From Proteus appendicitidis (GTDB lineage Bacteria; Pseudomonadota; Gammaproteobacteria; Enterobacterales; Enterobacteriaceae), in NCBI RefSeq assembly GCF_030271835.1, contig NZ_CP127389.1, positions 2,144,001 through 2,208,000 on the forward strand: a DNA stretch of 64,000 nt, read 5' to 3'. Position numbers and translations under genes: made by a program. Below the pieces are notes generated by a model. It saw only the letters and a list, made by a program, of their open reading frames with translations. It was not told the origin of the DNA and did no database searches. The number at the start of each line of letters is the position of its first letter. Positions within the stretch are counted from its first letter, which is position 1. Below are positions 29,171-38,531 of this stretch, in pieces.

Positions 29171-29752
29171 TTAACGTTTAAAATATGTTCGCGTTGTTAA
29201 TGCAGTTAATACGTGATCTCGCCACTCTTGATTAATTTGTAGATAGTTTTTGGCGTAACCTTCCCGTTCAAAACCATGTTTAGCTAATAGGTTTCCACTG
29301 CGTAAATTATGAGGCATATAATTTGCCATAATACGATGCATCCCTTGCTGTCGTTGCATATAGCGAAGTGTTTCCGTTAAAGCTTCCGACATATAGCCCT
29401 GACCTTGCCATTTTTCACCAACGGAATATCCCAAGAAACAGGCATTAAAAGCGCCACGCATAACATTGCTGTAATTAGCAACACCAATAATTTCATCTTC
29501 ATTTTGTGTTAATAGCAGAAAATGAAAGGCACTTTCTTGTCGATGTAGTTCGTTCATATATTGTAAACGGTGATCCCAACCGGAGGGCAAATAATGTGTT
29601 TTATCTCTTACGGGTTCCCATGGAATTAAAAAGCGACGATTTAATGTATAATAATCAGCCAATCTTTCAGCATCTCTTTCATATGCTAAACGTATTACCA
29701 TTCTTTGTGTTTCAAAACGAATTTTAGGAATTCCGCCACGATAACCAAACAT
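29171..29752 (-). CDS. rimJ: Ribosomal protein S5 N-acetyltransferase RimJ
   Basis: GNAT acetyltransferase that in E. coli acetylates the N-terminal alanine of ribosomal protein S5. 193 residues (E. coli 194), with conserved [19 protein letters not shown] acetyl-CoA loop near residue 110 and [17 protein letters not shown] near the C-terminus. Divergent from mdtH, as in E. coli. Confidence 0.93.
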   Translation of the reverse strand: MFGYRGGIPKIRFETQRMVIRLAYERDAERLADYYTLNRRFLIPWEPVRDKTHYLPSGWDHRLQYMNELHRQESAFHFLLLTQNEDEIIGVANYSNVMRGAFNACFLGYSVGEKWQGQGYMSEALTETLRYMQRQQGMHRIMANYMPHNLRSGNLLAKHGFEREGYAKNYLQINQEWRDHVLTALTTRTYFKR

Positions 29753-29948
29753 TACGATCTCATTATCCTTTGATATAAATAAGTCTAATTCTGAAGCAAC
29801 TCTTCTTATTCTGCCACTAACCTTAATAAAAAAATATCATCTTTAATTTACTAGGAATTATGCACATTTAGAGACAGAATAGCTGAAGAAATAAATTATT
29901 TCATTCCCCCCTATTTTATTTAAATTATTTGCTTATTGATGGTGAGTA

Positions 29949-31151
29949 ATGGCGCTGGTAACACAAGCCCGCACTTTGGGTAAATACTTCCTCCTAATTG
30001 ACAATATGTTAGTTGTCTTAGGTTTTTTCGTCGTTTTTCCGCTAATTTCTATTCGTTTCGTCGAACAATTAGGTTGGGCTGGTGTTATTGTCGGCTTTGC
30101 ATTAGGGCTTCGACAATTAGTGCAACAAGGTCTTGGCATTTTTGGTGGCGCTATTGCAGACCGTTTTGGTGCAAAACCAATGATAATAACAGGCATGTTA
30201 TTACGAGCTTTAGGTTTTGCTTTAATGGCAATGGCAGATCAACCTTGGATACTTTGGTTATCTTGCATTTTATCTGCATTAGGTGGGACTTTATTTGATC
30301 CACCTCGCACAGCGCTAGTTATCAAATTAACCCGTCCTTATGAGCGCGGTCGTTTTTATTCTTTATTATTAATGCAAGATAGCGCTGGCGCTGTTATTGG
30401 CGCTCTCATCGGTAGTTGGTTATTACAGTATGATTTTCATTTAGTTTGCTGGGTCGGTGCGGGTGTTTTTGTGATCGCAGCCTTATTTAATGCTTGGTTA
30501 TTACCCGCTTACCGTATATCCACAACCCGAACACCAATTAAAGAAGGATTAAAACGGGTATTTATTGATAAACGCTTTGTTAGTTATGTCTTAACGCTGA
30601 CAGGCTATTTTGTATTATCCGTTCAAGTCATGTTGATGTTTCCTATTATCGTCAATGATATTGCGGGCACGCCAACTGCAGTAAAATGGATGTATGCCAT
30701 TGAAGCGCTGCTTTCTTTAACATTGCTTTATCCTATTGCTCGCTGGAGCGAGAAACATTTCAAATTAGAACAGCGTTTAATGGCTGGCTTATTTTTAATG
30801 AGCATCAGCATGTTCCCTATTGGTATGATCCATTCATTACAAAGCATCTTCTTGATTATTGGCTTGTTTTATCTTGGTACTATTACGGCAGAGCCTGCAC
30901 GAGAAACATTAAGTGCATCACTTGCTGATCCTCGCGCTCGTGGTAGTTATATGGGCTTTAGCCGATTAGGTTTGGCGTTTGGTGGTGCAATTGGTTATAC
31001 CGGTGGTGGATGGATGTATGATTTAGGCAATCAATTTGATATGCCTGAATTGCCTTGGTTCTTACTGGGAACGGTAGGTTTAATAACACTTTATGCATTA
31101 CATCGCCAATTTAATCGTAAAAAAATAGAAACAGCCATGCTTACTCCTTAA
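29949..31151 (+). CDS. mdtH: MFS multidrug transporter MdtH
   Basis: A 400-residue major facilitator with twelve predicted membrane segments, very similar to E. coli MdtH (402 residues). N-terminal [21 protein letters not shown] and the loop motif [14 protein letters not shown], the MFS motif A between segments 2 and 3, are visible. In E. coli overexpression gives tolerance to fluoroquinolones; the natural substrate is not known. Located between divergent rimJ and yceB. Confidence 0.94.
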   Translation: MALVTQARTLGKYFLLIDNMLVVLGFFVVFPLISIRFVEQLGWAGVIVGFALGLRQLVQQGLGIFGGAIADRFGAKPMIITGMLLRALGFALMAMADQPWILWLSCILSALGGTLFDPPRTALVIKLTRPYERGRFYSLLLMQDSAGAVIGALIGSWLLQYDFHLVCWVGAGVFVIAALFNAWLLPAYRISTTRTPIKEGLKRVFIDKRFVSYVLTLTGYFVLSVQVMLMFPIIVNDIAGTPTAVKWMYAIEALLSLTLLYPIARWSEKHFKLEQRLMAGLFLMSISMFPIGMIHSLQSIFLIIGLFYLGTITAEPARETLSASLADPRARGSYMGFSRLGLAFGGAIGYTGGGWMYDLGNQFDMPELPWFLLGTVGLITLYALHRQFNRKKIETAMLTP

Positions 31152-31193
31152 AGATCGGGTAAACTTTTAGTTATCAATGATCAAGGAGTGTTT

Positions 31194-31748
31194 ATGAAAG
31201 CAATTTTTCTAACAGCTATATTAGTATTAACAAGCTTAGTCACAGGATGTGATCAGCTCAAGCAATTTGATGTGAGTGAAAACCTTATTAATGACTATAT
31301 CAGTCAAAAAATAAATCTCCAGAAACACATTGGTGAAGATGAAGTTGTATCCGCTGATATTAAATTGAGCAATCTTTCCATTCAAATTGGTCGCACGGAG
31401 CCAGGTAAAATTAATCTTTCTGGTACAACCGACCTAACAATTAATTCATTCTTTGGTAAGACAAACGCTAAAGTGGAGCTTACGTTATCAGGTCAACCTT
31501 CTTATCAAGCTGATAAAGGGGCGATATACATAAAATCAATGGCTATTGATAGCTACAAAGTTTCTCCAGAAAAAATGGATGCTGTAGTTGTAGCACTAAA
31601 ACCTTATTTAGATTCTACAATCACAACTTACTTTGATAATCATCCTGTTTATGTTCTTAATCCGGAAAAAAACAGTGCTGAAGCAGCCGCGTTTAAACTG
31701 GCTAAAGGAATTGAAGTTAAACCGGGTAAATTCGTGATCCAGCTTTAA
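31194..31748 (+). CDS. yceB: Lipoprotein YceB (DUF1439)
   Basis: A predicted outer-membrane lipoprotein. The signal peptide MKAIFLTAILVLTSLVTGC carries the lipobox VTGC, lipidated at Cys19. Start ATG 31194 has AAGGAG seven bases upstream and is preferred to GTG 31188. About 184 residues, like E. coli YceB (186), which belongs to a lipid-binding-like family of unknown function. Follows mdtH after 42 bases; a terminator follows. Confidence 0.9.
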   Translation: MKAIFLTAILVLTSLVTGCDQLKQFDVSENLINDYISQKINLQKHIGEDEVVSADIKLSNLSIQIGRTEPGKINLSGTTDLTINSFFGKTNAKVELTLSGQPSYQADKGAIYIKSMAIDSYKVSPEKMDAVVVALKPYLDSTITTYFDNHPVYVLNPEKNSAEAAAFKLAKGIEVKPGKFVIQL

Positions 31749-31791
31749 TAATCACCAAGGTCAATTAAAAATATTTATCGTCATTAATGAC

Positions 31792-31817
31792 AAAGGCAAA
31801 CCTAATGGTTTGCCTTT
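31792..31817 (+). terminator. Terminator of yceB
   Basis: AAAGGCAAACC (31792-31802) and GGTTTGCCTTT (31807-31817) form an 11-bp perfect stem with a 4-base loop and a T-run. In E. coli grxB and pyrC belong nearby, but neither is seen here. Confidence 0.9.
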
Positions 31818-31857
31818 TTTATGAATAATAAAATGCTTTTACAAAGAAATATTTATA

Positions 31858-32430
31858 TTACTCTGCTTCTGCCTCATCACTCTCTTCATCATCAGAGAGT
31901 TCTTCGCGTAACGCTGATAATGCACCACGCGCAACACCTGCTAGTGTACGATAAAAGCCACTGGTTGCATGAGCTTCAACCTTACCTAAAAATGTTCCAG
32001 CCCAAGGCAGCAGATATTCATCAAATAATTGTATTTGTGCTAAGACTTCATCTTGCGCAGAATTATCTTCAAGCCATGAAGCAGCAAGTAATAAAGAACC
32101 AAAACTGTCTGTTGCATTGTCAGTAACAGGCATTCCTCTTGTGACTAGGAATTGACGAATATCGTCTTCTTTGATTTCTTCATAATCATGGGCATAAACA
32201 GATACCGCAGGCGCATCACCACCAAAAAGAGATTGATAATCAGCTTCAACAATAGCCAAATCTTTAACACTATTTTTTAAGGTGTTAAATAGCTCATCTT
32301 GCTCTAATGGCCATAACTGGCTCAGTTTCCCTTCACCAATCATTTTTATAATTGGCGCTAAGATAGGATCATTGGGTTCACGTTGAAATAATGTGCCTAA
32401 AAGACGACAAACAATCGAAAATTCATTCAT
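31858..32430 (-). CDS. ycdY: TorD/DmsD family chaperone YcdY
   Basis: A 190-residue all-helical chaperone of the TorD family. The YcdY form is clear from MNEFSIVCRLLG and LLPWAGTFLGKVEAHATSGFYRTLA. E. coli YcdY assists insertion of zinc into the phosphatase YcdX, which is encoded next to it; no ycdX is found in this window. An acidic C-terminal tail follows. E. coli order is ghrA-ycdX-ycdY. Confidence 0.92.
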   Translation of the reverse strand: MNEFSIVCRLLGTLFQREPNDPILAPIIKMIGEGKLSQLWPLEQDELFNTLKNSVKDLAIVEADYQSLFGGDAPAVSVYAHDYEEIKEDDIRQFLVTRGMPVTDNATDSFGSLLLAASWLEDNSAQDEVLAQIQLFDEYLLPWAGTFLGKVEAHATSGFYRTLAGVARGALSALREELSDDEESDEAEAE

Positions 32431-32555
32431 TCTATTTTTACCCCATAAAGTTTCGCGTTATTGTGCTTTTAATGGTAAGAAAATCAACTTTTTTCGTCAT
32501 GTCTCTTTTATTGTTAATATTAATCTTACTATCTGTGTTCTCTTAAAACAGAAAA

Positions 32556-32602
32556 AGCGCGCTCTTATTATTAAGTCTTCTACTTAATATAAGAAACGCG
32601 CC
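32556..32602 (-). terminator. Terminator of the 2OG oxygenase gene
   Basis: A long imperfect hairpin (TCTTAT-TATTAAGT paired with ACTTAATA-TAAGA, closed by a GCGCG/CGCGC base) followed on the minus strand by TTTTTCTGTTTT, 86 bases after the stop codon of the oxygenase gene. Confidence 0.7.
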
Positions 32603-32687
32603 TAATCCCATGCTACTTATCTTTTAAAGTAATTTTATAATAAAGTATTAAAAACGACTTTATGACAACAGCATTTTATTGTATTTG

Positions 32688-33296
32688 TTAACTGGCTATA
32701 TCAAGAAAATTATCTCTTACACCATTCACACGAAACCACCCTGCAATACTTATTCTCTCTTTAAAAGTAGGAAGTACTTCATGAGGGAATTGTTCTGAAA
32801 GGAAAACGACCAAACGTCCGCCTTTTGGAGCGACTGTCGCAAGTTCATTATCTTCCAAATCATAAATAACTAACTCACCGCCATCTTCTTTTGTCCAATC
32901 CTCATTAAGATACAAGACTGTCGTTAAACGGCGAGTGACATTTTCTTTAAATGCATCAAGGTGTTTTTTATAAAAAGCGCCTTTCTCATAACAAGCAAAA
33001 TGCGCTTCGTATTCAAAAAGACCTAAATAAAACTCTCGGTTAACAGCACGTTGAATAGACTCCATTTGCATTAAATAATGCTGAACGGGTGTTCCCATTT
33101 CAGGTTCTAACCAACGTATTTTATCACTTCGAATGGTGGTTTCTGCGAGTCGATTTTCATGACGACCAATACGCGCTTGCTGTGCATCGCCATCAAAACA
33201 AGCGCGTAGTTGTTGAACAGCCTCTGGTGTGAGGAAATCATCCCATACACACCATCCTTTCTCTGCTATTTGCTCAAGAAGTTCTGCTATATTCAT
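32688..33296 (-). CDS. 2-oxoglutarate/Fe(II)-dependent oxygenase (prolyl-hydroxylase type)
   Basis: A 202-residue cytosolic oxygenase resembling the SM-20/PHD prolyl hydroxylases. Iron ligands His112 and Asp114 (KHLDAF) and His172 (FPHEVLP), and the 2-oxoglutarate-binding Arg181 (KERISIAGWF) are all in place, with the YLNEDW and GGELVIY strands typical of this fold. Substrate unknown; bacterial relatives can hydroxylate translation factors such as EF-Tu. It lies on the same strand after the AvrE-like gene, 237 bases away, so cotranscription is unlikely but not excluded. Confidence 0.85.
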   Translation of the reverse strand: MNIAELLEQIAEKGWCVWDDFLTPEAVQQLRACFDGDAQQARIGRHENRLAETTIRSDKIRWLEPEMGTPVQHYLMQMESIQRAVNREFYLGLFEYEAHFACYEKGAFYKKHLDAFKENVTRRLTTVLYLNEDWTKEDGGELVIYDLEDNELATVAPKGGRLVVFLSEQFPHEVLPTFKERISIAGWFRVNGVRDNFLDIAS

Positions 33297-33533
33297 TAAG
33301 TATATTGTCTGATAAACATGGGAAACTACTTTATAGCACCAAGTTAAGCAAAATTACAATTTAATAAACTTATCTTTTCGATAACATCAATTAATTAGAG
33401 ATAAATCTTATAAAAATCAAAAATAAAAGATCAAACAAGATTTAACACTATTGATGCTTTTAAAAACCTCATTTTCACAAGGGTCATTTTATAAGTTGCA
33501 TCACATTAACAATAAGCAAAATGAATGATTTTT

Positions 33534-36437
33534 TTAGTAAAAATAATTTGTCGATATTTTATCCACACTCTCTTTACCTTCATTATAAATATAATTAATA
33601 TTCCCTTTAACTTGAGTATGTATAATCGCTTTTTTATTTCCTAATCGCACAAATCCTGTCGGTAATGTTTTCTTTTTATACGAAAGTTCACTAACAGACA
33701 TTAGATCTGTAGAAGCAATTTGATATTCAACATGAGCAAACTGCTGTTTATATTTAGTATATAAATCATCCAGATTTTTTTTGGCTTTATTTAAATCAAT
33801 CTGTTCAGAATTTCTACTCTCTTCAACAAAATGATTTACTTCAGTTTCTAAATTAGAACGCAGTGAGCACCCCTGTTTATCTAACTGATAATTTGCTGTA
33901 AAATAAGGCTTAAATTTTTCATTCATATTATTTTTTGTTTGAGAAGACAATGTCTCTTTTCTTTCCTTTAATGAGGATAAAAAACGATCAATATTATATT
34001 GTCTATTTTCTTTTGTTATTTGATCCTGAAAAATATCTTCTTTACTTTGGAATGGAGCAGTCATTAAATTTTCATTAATACTATTTTTTAATTTATTTAT
34101 TTCCTTTTTATCTGATGATAAATTTAAATAGATGCTATCTAATTTAGATATACTATTAGAAATATGATATATCTCTGGATATTTTTCTAATAATCTATTT
34201 ATTTTTAATACTCTTTTATAAATTCCCTTTATATTTTTTTTATCTTGATCTAATTTTTCTGCGCTTATTAATTTCTCACTTTTAAAAAGTGTAAAACTTA
34301 ACAAGCTATTTATTCTTTTTTTTACCATTAATTCGAAATCTTTTACAGACGTTAATGGGTACCACTGAATAACATTATCAGAATTGCTCGTAGAAGGCGT
34401 AAATTTTAAATCACGATAAATATCAACACCAAGTTCTAATAAGTTGAGATCAAGCCTTTTTGTTTTTTTTGTCACATCGGTTTTACCATAATCGATAAAT
34501 TCATTAAGATTTAAATCAAGTTTTAATAAATTTAAAATAAAGTTTATACCAATAGCATTTCTGGGTACGGTGAGTTCCATATTGGGGTTAATCATTACAT
34601 CAACATCAAAACTGGCTTCACTTCTTACCTCAGTTCCTAACGAAAGACTTATATTGCGTTCAATTTCAAGGGTAGAATTATTGATTAATTCATTTTCATT
34701 TTGATTTAATCCTTGATTAATAAAATTTGGGATTTCATTAATATCAAGGCTAAATGAGAAATTAGATTTTTTAGCGTAAGTGGCACCTAATAAAGCACTT
34801 GCCATGACAGGAGTAACAAAACCATAGTCAACATTTCCTAAATCCCATCTTTTTTCATACCCACCAATCCCCGCTGATAAACCCGCAGCCAAAAGATTCT
34901 TATTATTATTAATAAAAGAGAAAGTAATCTTATTATCTTCACTTTTTGATAATGTGATAGAGTGCGATTTTACATAAGAAGCTAATAAAAAGGCGTTAAC
35001 CCCTATATTATTTGGCAGTTGAAAAGCATTAATACCAAAGAAGGCGCGAACATCATTATGGTGATTAATGGTAATACTTTCCTTATCTTTTAGCGACTTA
35101 ACTAATGAATGAATCACCTCACCTTGTGTTATACCATTTTTTACACCTTTAACAGCACGATTTAACACATCATAGCTTTTCCCTATATTTTCTTTAACAC
35201 CATATAATGCCATCGGCTTACTGTTATATACAGAAGTCGAAGAGTTAATAAGCTGCTTTATATTACAAAATAATCCTCTAAATCCAGGATCAACAGCTTT
35301 TGCAATATTTTTCATCATTGCCTTATATTTTTTTAATGCATATTGCTCTTTAGCTTTATTAATATTTAACCGGGCATTATCAATAAAAGAAGAGAAAAAA
35401 GGGATATTTCGGCTACTAAAATTGCCAATTGTTTGAGTAGAAAATGGTTGTCCTGAATGATAATTTTTATAATTATTTTCACCTATTACTGAATAAAAAG
35501 ATAAAGGAGGTTCTTGTTTTAAACGAGTAACTTCATATTGATAATCTTTAATTGCAAAAATATTCAAAGGGTCAAGATAATATATTTTTATTTTATTTCC
35601 TTTATCTACAACAAGTTGTACTTGATTTAATATTGGTTTGATTGCTAATATTTTATCTGTATTTTTTAATGGAATTTTTATTTTATACGCCTCCATTTCC
35701 ATGGAAGCACCATCAACTCCATCAACTTGATCTTCAGAAGCAATTTTATTAGGTAGTCCTTGAGCATAAAGCGCATTATCTTTAAGCTTAATGGTTAAAT
35801 CTAATCCTTCACGGTTGATTTTAATTATATTGTTTTCTTTTAATTCCACAACATTATTAATGTTTGATAAATCTTGCTTTAGATTATCATCAACTATATA
35901 TTTTTCATATTCAACAGCAAAGTTACTGCTGATAGCATTTGATGAGGTATCATTTAAATTATATTCTTCTTCTAATTTGTTAAATTTAATCTTGTAGAGA
36001 TCACTACTATTATCTGTATTTTTATATTTATTTCCAATCAAAAAACCATTATGATCAACATATAGCTCTTTAAACTTCATATTGTCACCATCTTGGGACT
36101 CTATATTAAAAAGATTATATTTAAATCCTCCTTTAAAGTGTTTTTGATATATCCCCGTAAATAAGTCATGTGTTTTACCTTTAATTAAGGTCAAGGAGCC
36201 ATCATCTGAAAGGGTGATCCCCATATTATTAAGTGAAGGTGTATTTGTTGATCCTAAGTATACATAGTTATTTGCATTATTTAGGCTAAATTTTTTTTCT
36301 TCTTTCTGTTTATCATTGTTTTTATGATAAATATTATTACTATTAGCCAGCCCTTCTACTGGATATTTTTCTTTTTTTCCATCAAAAACACCTATAGGTA
36401 TTAGTTTACTAGGAATCATCCCTACTTTATTCGTCAT
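33534..36437 (-). CDS. Large protein with AvrE/DspE-like architecture, candidate type III effector
   Basis: A 967-residue protein without signal peptide or membrane segment. Order: a polar Asn/Lys-rich N-terminus (1-55); repeated short strands with Gly turns such as LSDDGSLTLIKG and LYVDHNGFLIG suggesting a beta-propeller (about 55-330); helical region (about 340-450); a Gly/Ala-rich strand section with LAAGLSAGIGGYEKRW and ASALLGATYAKKSNFSFSLD (about 500-650); then a charged coiled-coil-like section. The propeller, helices and Gly-rich strands recall AvrE/DspE type III effectors of plant pathogens, which are longer (about 1,700 residues or more). Start has GAGG six bases upstream. Coding DNA is strikingly AT-rich. 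No chaperone gene or secretion apparatus nearby. Family assignment is tentative. Confidence 0.5.
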   Translation of the reverse strand: MTNKVGMIPSKLIPIGVFDGKKEKYPVEGLANSNNIYHKNNDKQKEEKKFSLNNANNYVYLGSTNTPSLNNMGITLSDDGSLTLIKGKTHDLFTGIYQKHFKGGFKYNLFNIESQDGDNMKFKELYVDHNGFLIGNKYKNTDNSSDLYKIKFNKLEEEYNLNDTSSNAISSNFAVEYEKYIVDDNLKQDLSNINNVVELKENNIIKINREGLDLTIKLKDNALYAQGLPNKIASEDQVDGVDGASMEMEAYKIKIPLKNTDKILAIKPILNQVQLVVDKGNKIKIYYLDPLNIFAIKDYQYEVTRLKQEPPLSFYSVIGENNYKNYHSGQPFSTQTIGNFSSRNIPFFSSFIDNARLNINKAKEQYALKKYKAMMKNIAKAVDPGFRGLFCNIKQLINSSTSVYNSKPMALYGVKENIGKSYDVLNRAVKGVKNGITQGEVIHSLVKSLKDKESITINHHNDVRAFFGINAFQLPNNIGVNAFLLASYVKSHSITLSKSEDNKITFSFINNNKNLLAAGLSAGIGGYEKRWDLGNVDYGFVTPVMASALLGATYAKKSNFSFSLDINEIPNFINQGLNQNENELINNSTLEIERNISLSLGTEVRSEASFDVDVMINPNMELTVPRNAIGINFILNLLKLDLNLNEFIDYGKTDVTKKTKRLDLNLLELGVDIYRDLKFTPSTSNSDNVIQWYPLTSVKDFELMVKKRINSLLSFTLFKSEKLISAEKLDQDKKNIKGIYKRVLKINRLLEKYPEIYHISNSISKLDSIYLNLSSDKKEINKLKNSINENLMTAPFQSKEDIFQDQITKENRQYNIDRFLSSLKERKETLSSQTKNNMNEKFKPYFTANYQLDKQGCSLRSNLETEVNHFVEESRNSEQIDLNKAKKNLDDLYTKYKQQFAHVEYQIASTDLMSVSELSYKKKTLPTGFVRLGNKKAIIHTQVKGNINYIYNEGKESVDKISTNYFY

Positions 36438-36572
36438 ATATGCCTCATTGTTTTCAAATCATGAAGCAATAATCAATAAGATAATCTGCAAACGATATCT
36501 TTTTACAACCAGATTTTTATGACAATATATAAAAATTAAAAAAAGTACCTTTTTTGAAAGTCCAGACAAAAA

Positions 36573-36604
36573 AATAGGCAGCAAACTAAAGTTTGCCGCC
36601 TATT
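36573..36604 (-). terminator. Terminator of ghrA
   Basis: A 15-bp stem with one mismatch (arms 36573-36587 and 36590-36604), followed on the minus strand by a run of seven T. It means the AvrE-like gene downstream has its own promoter within about 36438-36570. Confidence 0.85.
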
Positions 36605-36634
36605 ATCTAAAATTAAAATATAAATAAAATAGAC

Positions 36635-37576
36635 TTAGTAACCACTCTTCATATCAACCACTCCCAAAGGGGCCTCTCCTTTTTCAATTCGCTGAATATT
36701 TTCAACAATCGTATCCATGGCAATATTCGGAATGGTAAAAGCAGCAATATGTGGCGTAATAGAAACACGAGGATGCGTCCAAAATGGGTGCATTCCCGCT
36801 AAAGGCTCTTGAGCAAAAACATCAAGTGTTGCATCAGCAATATAGCCTTGATCTATGGCTTCCAATAAATCTTGATCGACTAAATGCGCACCTCGTGCCA
36901 AATTTATTAAATAAGAAGAAGGTTTAAGTTGCTCAAAGAGTGAGAAATTTAAAATACCATGTGTTTCTGGCGTATAAGGCAATAAGTTAATCAGTAAATT
37001 ACACTCGCTTAGAAAATCACTGAGTTGCTCTTTACCATAAAAACTTTCAACATTTTTAATTTGTTTTTTACTGCGACTCCAGCAACGAACGTTAAAGCCA
37101 AGTTCAGCAAGTTTAGTCGCAACACTTCCACCTAATGCACCGGCACCTAAAACACCGATCACAAAGTTATCATAAGAGTGCGCTGGAAGTTGTTTCCATA
37201 AACGTTGTGATTGTTGGCGTTTATAATCATCCATGCGACGAAAGTAATACATCACTTTAGCAATCGCATATTCTTGCATTTGAAGCCCCATTCCGGTGTC
37301 TTCCAAACGCATAACCGGAACACCTGTTGGCAATGTGCCGGGCTTTTGTTGTTCTTGTTTTAAAATAGCATCAACACCCGCCCCTAACGCAAAAATACCT
37401 TTAAGGTGATTGCGACTTGCAAGCATTTCATAAGGAGGAAGCCAAACCATGGCATAATCTGCAGGTGCGTTATCACCAGGTTCCCAAATACGTATATTGG
37501 CATCAGGCAAACGCGCCTTCATACCGTTTATCCATGTTTCTGCGTCAAAAAAAGGATGATAATAAATAATATTCAT
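36635..37576 (-). CDS. ghrA: Glyoxylate/hydroxypyruvate reductase A
   Basis: NADPH-dependent 2-hydroxyacid dehydrogenase reducing glyoxylate to glycolate and hydroxypyruvate to glycerate. The Rossmann motif VLGAGALGGSVATKL (near residue 145) and the catalytic Arg/Glu/His pattern (INLARGAHLVD, DVFAQEPL, TPHIAA) are present. The frame opens at 37594, but ATG 37576 gives 313 residues (E. coli 312) and follows GGAGGAAGG. Lies next to tRNA-Ser, as ghrA and serX do in E. coli. Confidence 0.94.
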   Translation of the reverse strand: MNIIYYHPFFDAETWINGMKARLPDANIRIWEPGDNAPADYAMVWLPPYEMLASRNHLKGIFALGAGVDAILKQEQQKPGTLPTGVPVMRLEDTGMGLQMQEYAIAKVMYYFRRMDDYKRQQSQRLWKQLPAHSYDNFVIGVLGAGALGGSVATKLAELGFNVRCWSRSKKQIKNVESFYGKEQLSDFLSECNLLINLLPYTPETHGILNFSLFEQLKPSSYLINLARGAHLVDQDLLEAIDQGYIADATLDVFAQEPLAGMHPFWTHPRVSITPHIAAFTIPNIAMDTIVENIQRIEKGEAPLGVVDMKSGY

Positions 37577-37819
37577 TTTGCCTTCCTCCAGCATTTTTAT
37601 AATAGGGTGCGAGGGTTACGTTCTGATTTCAAGTCTCTTTGAATAAGTTGTTAATAAAAATGTTGAGAATGTTAACCAGTTAACGAAAATCTACATTCTT
37701 TTTTCAATACGCCAATCTATATACGTATTGGTTTACTGCATAATTTGTCTAGCATTTGTGCATATTGTTTTTTATTTGACTGCTTGATGCAAAAGTTAAA
37801 GGAAAAATGCATTTAGCTG

Positions 37820-37848
37820 TTGACGCTTATGCTCCTTTTCCATATAGT
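37820..37848 (+). promoter_or_regulatory. Promoter of tRNA-Ser
   Basis: TTGACG (37820-37825) and TATAGT (37843-37848) with 17-base spacing, followed by a GC-rich discriminator, AGCGCCCCG. The last is typical of stable-RNA promoters under stringent control. Confidence 0.8.
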
Positions 37849-37892
37849 AGCGCCCCGTTGAGAGATGTTAAGTACATATCCAACAACAATAT

Positions 37893-37980
37893 GGTGAGAT
37901 GTCCGAGAGGCTGAAGGAGCACGCCTGGAAAGTGTGTATACGGCAACGTATCGAGGGTTCGAATCCCTCTCTCACCGCCA
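37893..37980 (+). tRNA. tRNA-Ser (anticodon GGA)
   Basis: An 88-base tRNA with encoded CCA end. The acceptor stem GGTGAGA/TCTCACC, anticodon loop CTGGAAA (anticodon GGA), long class II variable arm (GTATACGGCAACGTAT) and T loop GGTTCGAATCC are all visible. It is close to E. coli serX/serW. A terminator follows within 11 bases. Confidence 0.97.
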
Positions 37981-37990
37981 TATTCTAAGA

Positions 37991-38024
37991 TAGAGCCTAG
38001 CTTTTTAGTTAGGCTCTATTTTTT
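37991..38024 (+). terminator. Terminator of tRNA-Ser
   Basis: TAGAGCCTA (37991-37999) and TAGGCTCTA (38010-38018), followed by seven T. Confidence 0.9.
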
Positions 38025-38531
38025 TGTCTCTCTTCACTGAGTTGTTTATATCCGTCTTTCTTCATTTTTTGGTGGCAGTGTTGTTAGTATACAATACATT
38101 TTTTATTTTATTTTTTGCTTAATCGTTTTATTTAATAATTTCCTATCATTTAATAATCTCTGATAATTAATTTTAATGAGTTAAAACAACTTATGTAGTT
38201 GTTATTTATGTCTATCCGATTTTTATGATGTAAAAAGATTTTTATTATCCTATCTATAAACGACATTTATTCTAAAATAAAACGCTTTTTATAATTTTAA
38301 AATAAATTTAAACTTTATTTTCAAGCAAGCAACAGAATAAATACAACAAGATACATTACATTATCTATTTAGGTTAACTTATTAGTTTAATTGATTTTAT
38401 TTTTGCTAAGCTTTAAGATATGCATTAATAATTTGATGTATCACATTATTATCAGCGAATAAAAGCGATATCCTCTCTTTTCCTTATCGCCGTTATTCGG
38501 CATCTGACTTCTTATTTTGGTTTGATCCTAA
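38025..38531. other. AT-rich intergenic region before the SulP gene
   Basis: About 500 bases, extremely AT-rich, with no coding frame, RNA gene or clear operator that I can see. It should contain the SulP gene promoter. No copy of the tRNA 3' end is visible that would mark an integrated element. Confidence 0.6.

Noticed and set aside
37893..38531. tRNA-Ser as an integration site of a mobile island
   Set aside because: No integrase, no direct repeat of the tRNA 3' end and no insertion sequence is visible; the downstream DNA is noncoding and then a SulP gene.
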